NCBI GenBank assembly: GCA_900467745.1
Contig: UBQW01000021.1
Span: 1-64,000, forward strand
Reading direction: 5' to 3'
DNA length: 64,000 bases
DNA from: Hyphomicrobiales bacterium
Lineage (GTDB): Bacteria > Pseudomonadota > Alphaproteobacteria > Rhizobiales > Rhizobiaceae
Position numbers and translations under genes: made by a program
Shown: piece by piece, positions 62,009 through 64,000 of the stretch
Layout of the letters: the number at the start of each line of letters is the position of its first letter
Numbering within the stretch: the first letter of the stretch is position 1
The notes under the pieces: model-generated
The model's database searches: none
What the model was told of the DNA's origin: nothing
Seen by the model: the letters and a program-made list of their open reading frames with translations, nothing else

Positions 62009-62493
62009 TACTGGCACCCGTTGACGCGATCGGTCGGAACGAGGTCAAAATCGATCTTGCAGCCAGGGCAACTGACCAGCGAACCGACGTGAGTGGAACC
62101 GTCGGGGCGATCGACCGAACCGGTGATCTGCAGGGACATCTCCGCGGCATCGACGTCATCGATCTTGAGCTTGCGCTCGGCCCAACGCTTGATGCGGTCA
62201 AGGGTGGAGCCCGGACCGAACTCACGGGAGACCTGCCGCCCTGCATAACGAACGCTGACCTCAATCGACTTGCAACGGTGACGGTGAATGACTTTCAAAC
62301 CATCGCCGCTGTGGCGGATCAGGTAATCATCGAGAAGCGGCTCATCAGCATCTTCCTCAAAAAGGAAGAAAGACGTGTCCTCATTCCCAAGCTGCGCTTT
62401 AAGCGCAGCGATCGTGGCACCATCATGAGCCTCGCGAAGGATCGGATCACGCTGACCTTCCTGGCGGACGAAAATTTCGATGATCTTGTTCAT
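62008..62493 (-). CDS. Tandem ubiquitin-like (multiubiquitin-type) protein
   Basis: The 161-residue protein holds two beta-grasp repeats, about 1-72 and 76-155. Each begins with a short strand pair (K-I-I-E-I-F-V-R, then S-I-E-V-S-V-R-Y-A-G) and contains a helix (D-G-A-T-I-A-A-L-K-A-Q-L, then G-S-T-L-D-R-I-K-R-W-A-E). This is the architecture of the bacterial multiubiquitin family. The C-terminus reads T-D-R-V-N-G-C-Q and has no Gly-Gly. A C-P-G-C pair lies at 142-145. The start at 62493 has AAAGGAG. It is the substrate protein of the E1/E2/JAB set that follows. Confidence 0.82.
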   Translation of the reverse strand: MNKIIEIFVRQEGQRDPILREAHDGATIAALKAQLGNEDTSFFLFEEDADEPLLDDYLIRHSGDGLKVIHRHRCKSIEVSVRYAGRQVSREFGPGSTLDRIKRWAERKLKIDDVDAAEMSLQITGSVDRPDGSTHVGSLVSCPGCKIDFDLVPTDRVNGCQ

Positions 62494-62597
62494 TTTTTTG
62501 AACTCCTTTCTGGCCTTGATTGGCCCGTTCAAGGAGTTCATCGGCCGATTGTCGAAAAAACCTCTGGCGCCTCAGTCGCCAATCTCAATTTTTTCAC

Positions 62598-64000
62598 TCA
62601 GTCGCTCTCTGCACCCTCGGCCGGGCAAGAGAAGAAGTGCGCGCACCGCATGCAAGTACGCATCTCGCGGCGGGGCTTGAGTGCGCCAGATCGCACAGCC
62701 TTAAGTATGTTTGATGCCTCCTCTCTGTCCGCAAGCGCCGCTTGCGGAGTTCTGTCGACCTTCGCAATGTCTCCGCTCGACAGCTGCGCAACCTCGACCG
62801 CTACATGCTCACCCGCCGCAACCCTTGCTGCGGCGTGTAGCATCCCCGCCCGCATTTTCTTTGGGTCCACGGTGCGTAAATCGACATATCTAGCAACCGA
62901 CCCGTCGGCGGAAACGAGGGGCGCTGGCAGCACGACATGCCCTCCACTGATAGGGATCTCCACCATGCTGTCTACGACGCGCCGGAAGCCGTGCAGCATC
63001 CGATCGAGATTGGACAGACTATTGTCGACCAACTTGCGATACTCGGACCCAAGGCTGTGCTTGGTGGGACCACGATCTGACCAAATCTGTTCAACGAGAG
63101 CGTCGCGGTCAGCATCCGGCATATCCGCAAGCATGCCGACCTTATCCAAAACCTCGTAAAGCACACCGGAGACTTGCAGATAGGGGCCCTCATGGCGTCG
63201 ACTACGGATCGACAGCCGGTGACGATAGGCGATCTTCAGCGGACAGCTATCGAAGTCCGAAATATCGAAAAGCGTCAGCGTGTCGATCGCGATTGGGCGG
63301 CTTCTGTCGATCACGGGAGCAGTGGCTTCCTGGCCGCGAAGCAGGCTTCTTTCTGAGGTCAAGCCTAGGTCCGATAGGAAGCGCGACGGGCTTCTGGCTT
63401 GTACAACCGCTTTTTCAGTATGATAGAGACGCAGATGATCTTCTGCCCGACTTACCGCGACGAACATTGCGCAGTCTTCTTCTTCTGCGTGAGCCGCGCG
63501 AGGATCGCGCCCGTCTTCGATGCCGGGCGGCACCTGACAGATGGGACTGCGAAATTGCAACGGAAATCCGTTCTCATGTAGTCCGACGATGTGCGTCGCC
63601 TTGAATTCGAGCCCCTTCGCAGCATGCACTGTCATAAGCCTTACGGCGTCCGCACCGACCCCGAGCCCGGGATCGCGCAAATCCCTGTCATCCGACATCA
63701 AGATGACCGTGCGCACGCGTTTCAGGATTTCTCTCGCATTCAGTGGCTTTCCATCCAGATCCGTTTGGTCTAGGAATTCCAGCAATTGGTAGATAGCAGC
63801 GCGGGACAAATCGCCCTCGATGCCGGGCGTCTCCGCCACCCTGCGCAGATAGTCGCAGCGTTCGAACAACCATTCCGTAACGAGGTCGAAAGCGGCCATG
63901 TTCAAACTCATGCCGGCAATCGAGCGCCCAAGACGAGCCAAGTTCGCGGCCCCAACTTTGCTTACCCCTGCCAGAGCGGTCGCACCGACCAACACTTCGG
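62598..64000 (-). CDS. UvrD/Rep-type helicase with C-terminal nuclease-like Cys-rich region, N-terminus outside window
   Basis: The visible 465 or so residues give helicase domain 2B and the C-terminal motifs: V-R-L-M-T-V-H-A-A-K-G-L-E-F-K near 118 (motif V) and E-E-E-D-C-A-M-F-V-A-V-S-R-A-E-D near 171 (motif VI). After 230 comes a PD-(D/E)xK-like part with I-S-D-F-D-S-C-P near 247 and a terminal C-M-R-C-x5-C (Fe-S-type spacing). The expected D-x-K core reads V-D-L-R-T, with Arg for Lys, so nuclease activity is doubtful. Walker A is outside the window. It is transcribed toward the Ubl gene, 104 bases away. Confidence 0.8.
   Translation of the reverse strand, partial: EVLVGATALAGVSKVGAANLARLGRSIAGMSLNMAAFDLVTEWLFERCDYLRRVAETPGIEGDLSRAAIYQLLEFLDQTDLDGKPLNAREILKRVRTVILMSDDRDLRDPGLGVGADAVRLMTVHAAKGLEFKATHIVGLHENGFPLQFRSPICQVPPGIEDGRDPRAAHAEEEDCAMFVAVSRAEDHLRLYHTEKAVVQARSPSRFLSDLGLTSERSLLRGQEATAPVIDRSRPIAIDTLTLFDISDFDSCPLKIAYRHRLSIRSRRHEGPYLQVSGVLYEVLDKVGMLADMPDADRDALVEQIWSDRGPTKHSLGSEYRKLVDNSLSNLDRMLHGFRRVVDSMVEIPISGGHVVLPAPLVSADGSVARYVDLRTVDPKKMRAGMLHAAARVAAGEHVAVEVAQLSSGDIAKVDRTPQAALADREEASNILKAVRSGALKPRREMRTCMRCAHFFSCPAEGAESD

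Overview
The window reads as an accessory region of an alphaproteobacterial genome, most likely Rhizobiales (Rhizobium, Agrobacterium or Sinorhizobium-like). The evidence is the IS66, IS21 and IS5 family relics, the high density of ABC, tripartite tricarboxylate and LysR/GntR/MarR genes, and protein-level resemblance to families common in that order. No rRNA, tRNA or CRISPR array was found. Catabolic islands are separated by IS debris and broken genes, as in a plasmid, chromid or genomic island.

Layout. (1) 1-2.3 kb: an IS66 element cut by the window edge, with a frameshifted tnpC, abutting an istA fragment. (2) 2.6-6.3 kb: a VOC protein, aspartate ammonia-lyase with a LysR gene upstream, and a truncated GntR gene. 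(3) 6.9-25.6 kb: a catabolic cluster with a TPP enzyme, MDR oxidoreductase, OsmC/Ohr protein, thiolase, a Zn-ribbon/OB-SDR fusion, an isatin-hydrolase-like cyclase, an Asp/Glu racemase-like protein, an EthD protein, LysR, an ABC transporter, an extra trpC, MarR and an acyl-CoA ligase. Three copies of ATATGA-N4-TCATAT (one with a single mismatch) lie in its intergenic regions, one of them next to the MarR gene, which suggests one regulon. The content points to an indole- or isatin-type aromatic compound heading to anthranilate. (4) 24.7-37.6 kb: a minus-strand gene train with a DHDPS-like lyase, 3-hydroxyanthranilate 3,4-dioxygenase, a complete Liv-type ABC importer, aspartate-dehydrogenase-like and kynurenine-formamidase-like enzymes, an aldehyde dehydrogenase, a second binding protein and an MBL hydrolase, with a divergent LysR. 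It looks like uptake and ring cleavage of an aminobenzoate- or kynurenine-like compound. (5) 37.6-39.0 kb: IS21 and IS66 relics. (6) 39.0-51.6 kb: TctABC and CitMHS carboxylate transporters with an Ldh2-type dehydrogenase, a hydroxypyruvate-isomerase-like protein, an aldehyde dehydrogenase, a cupin and an ABM protein, with a divergent GntR and a nearby isocitrate/tartrate-dehydrogenase-like gene. This is probably hydroxy-acid catabolism. Its downstream end is an AbrB fragment fused in frame to a TerC gene. (7) 51.8-57.5 kb: redox enzymes and regulators (HxlR, NmrA-like, TetR/AKR with twin operators), then an SDR and an AraC gene that are both broken.

(8) 58.0-64.0 kb is the most striking part. 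A tightly overlapping minus-strand operon encodes a tandem ubiquitin-like protein, an E2-like protein, a JAB/JAMM isopeptidase and an E1/ThiF-like enzyme. It lies downstream of a UvrD-type helicase with a C-terminal Cys-rich nuclease-like region, cut by the window end. A frameshifted gene of unknown function follows E1, and a convergent phosphoribosyltransferase-like gene lies beyond. This is a bacterial ubiquitin-like conjugation locus, probably a defence system, with unusual E2 and Ubl sequence features and partner genes I do not recognise as a described set.
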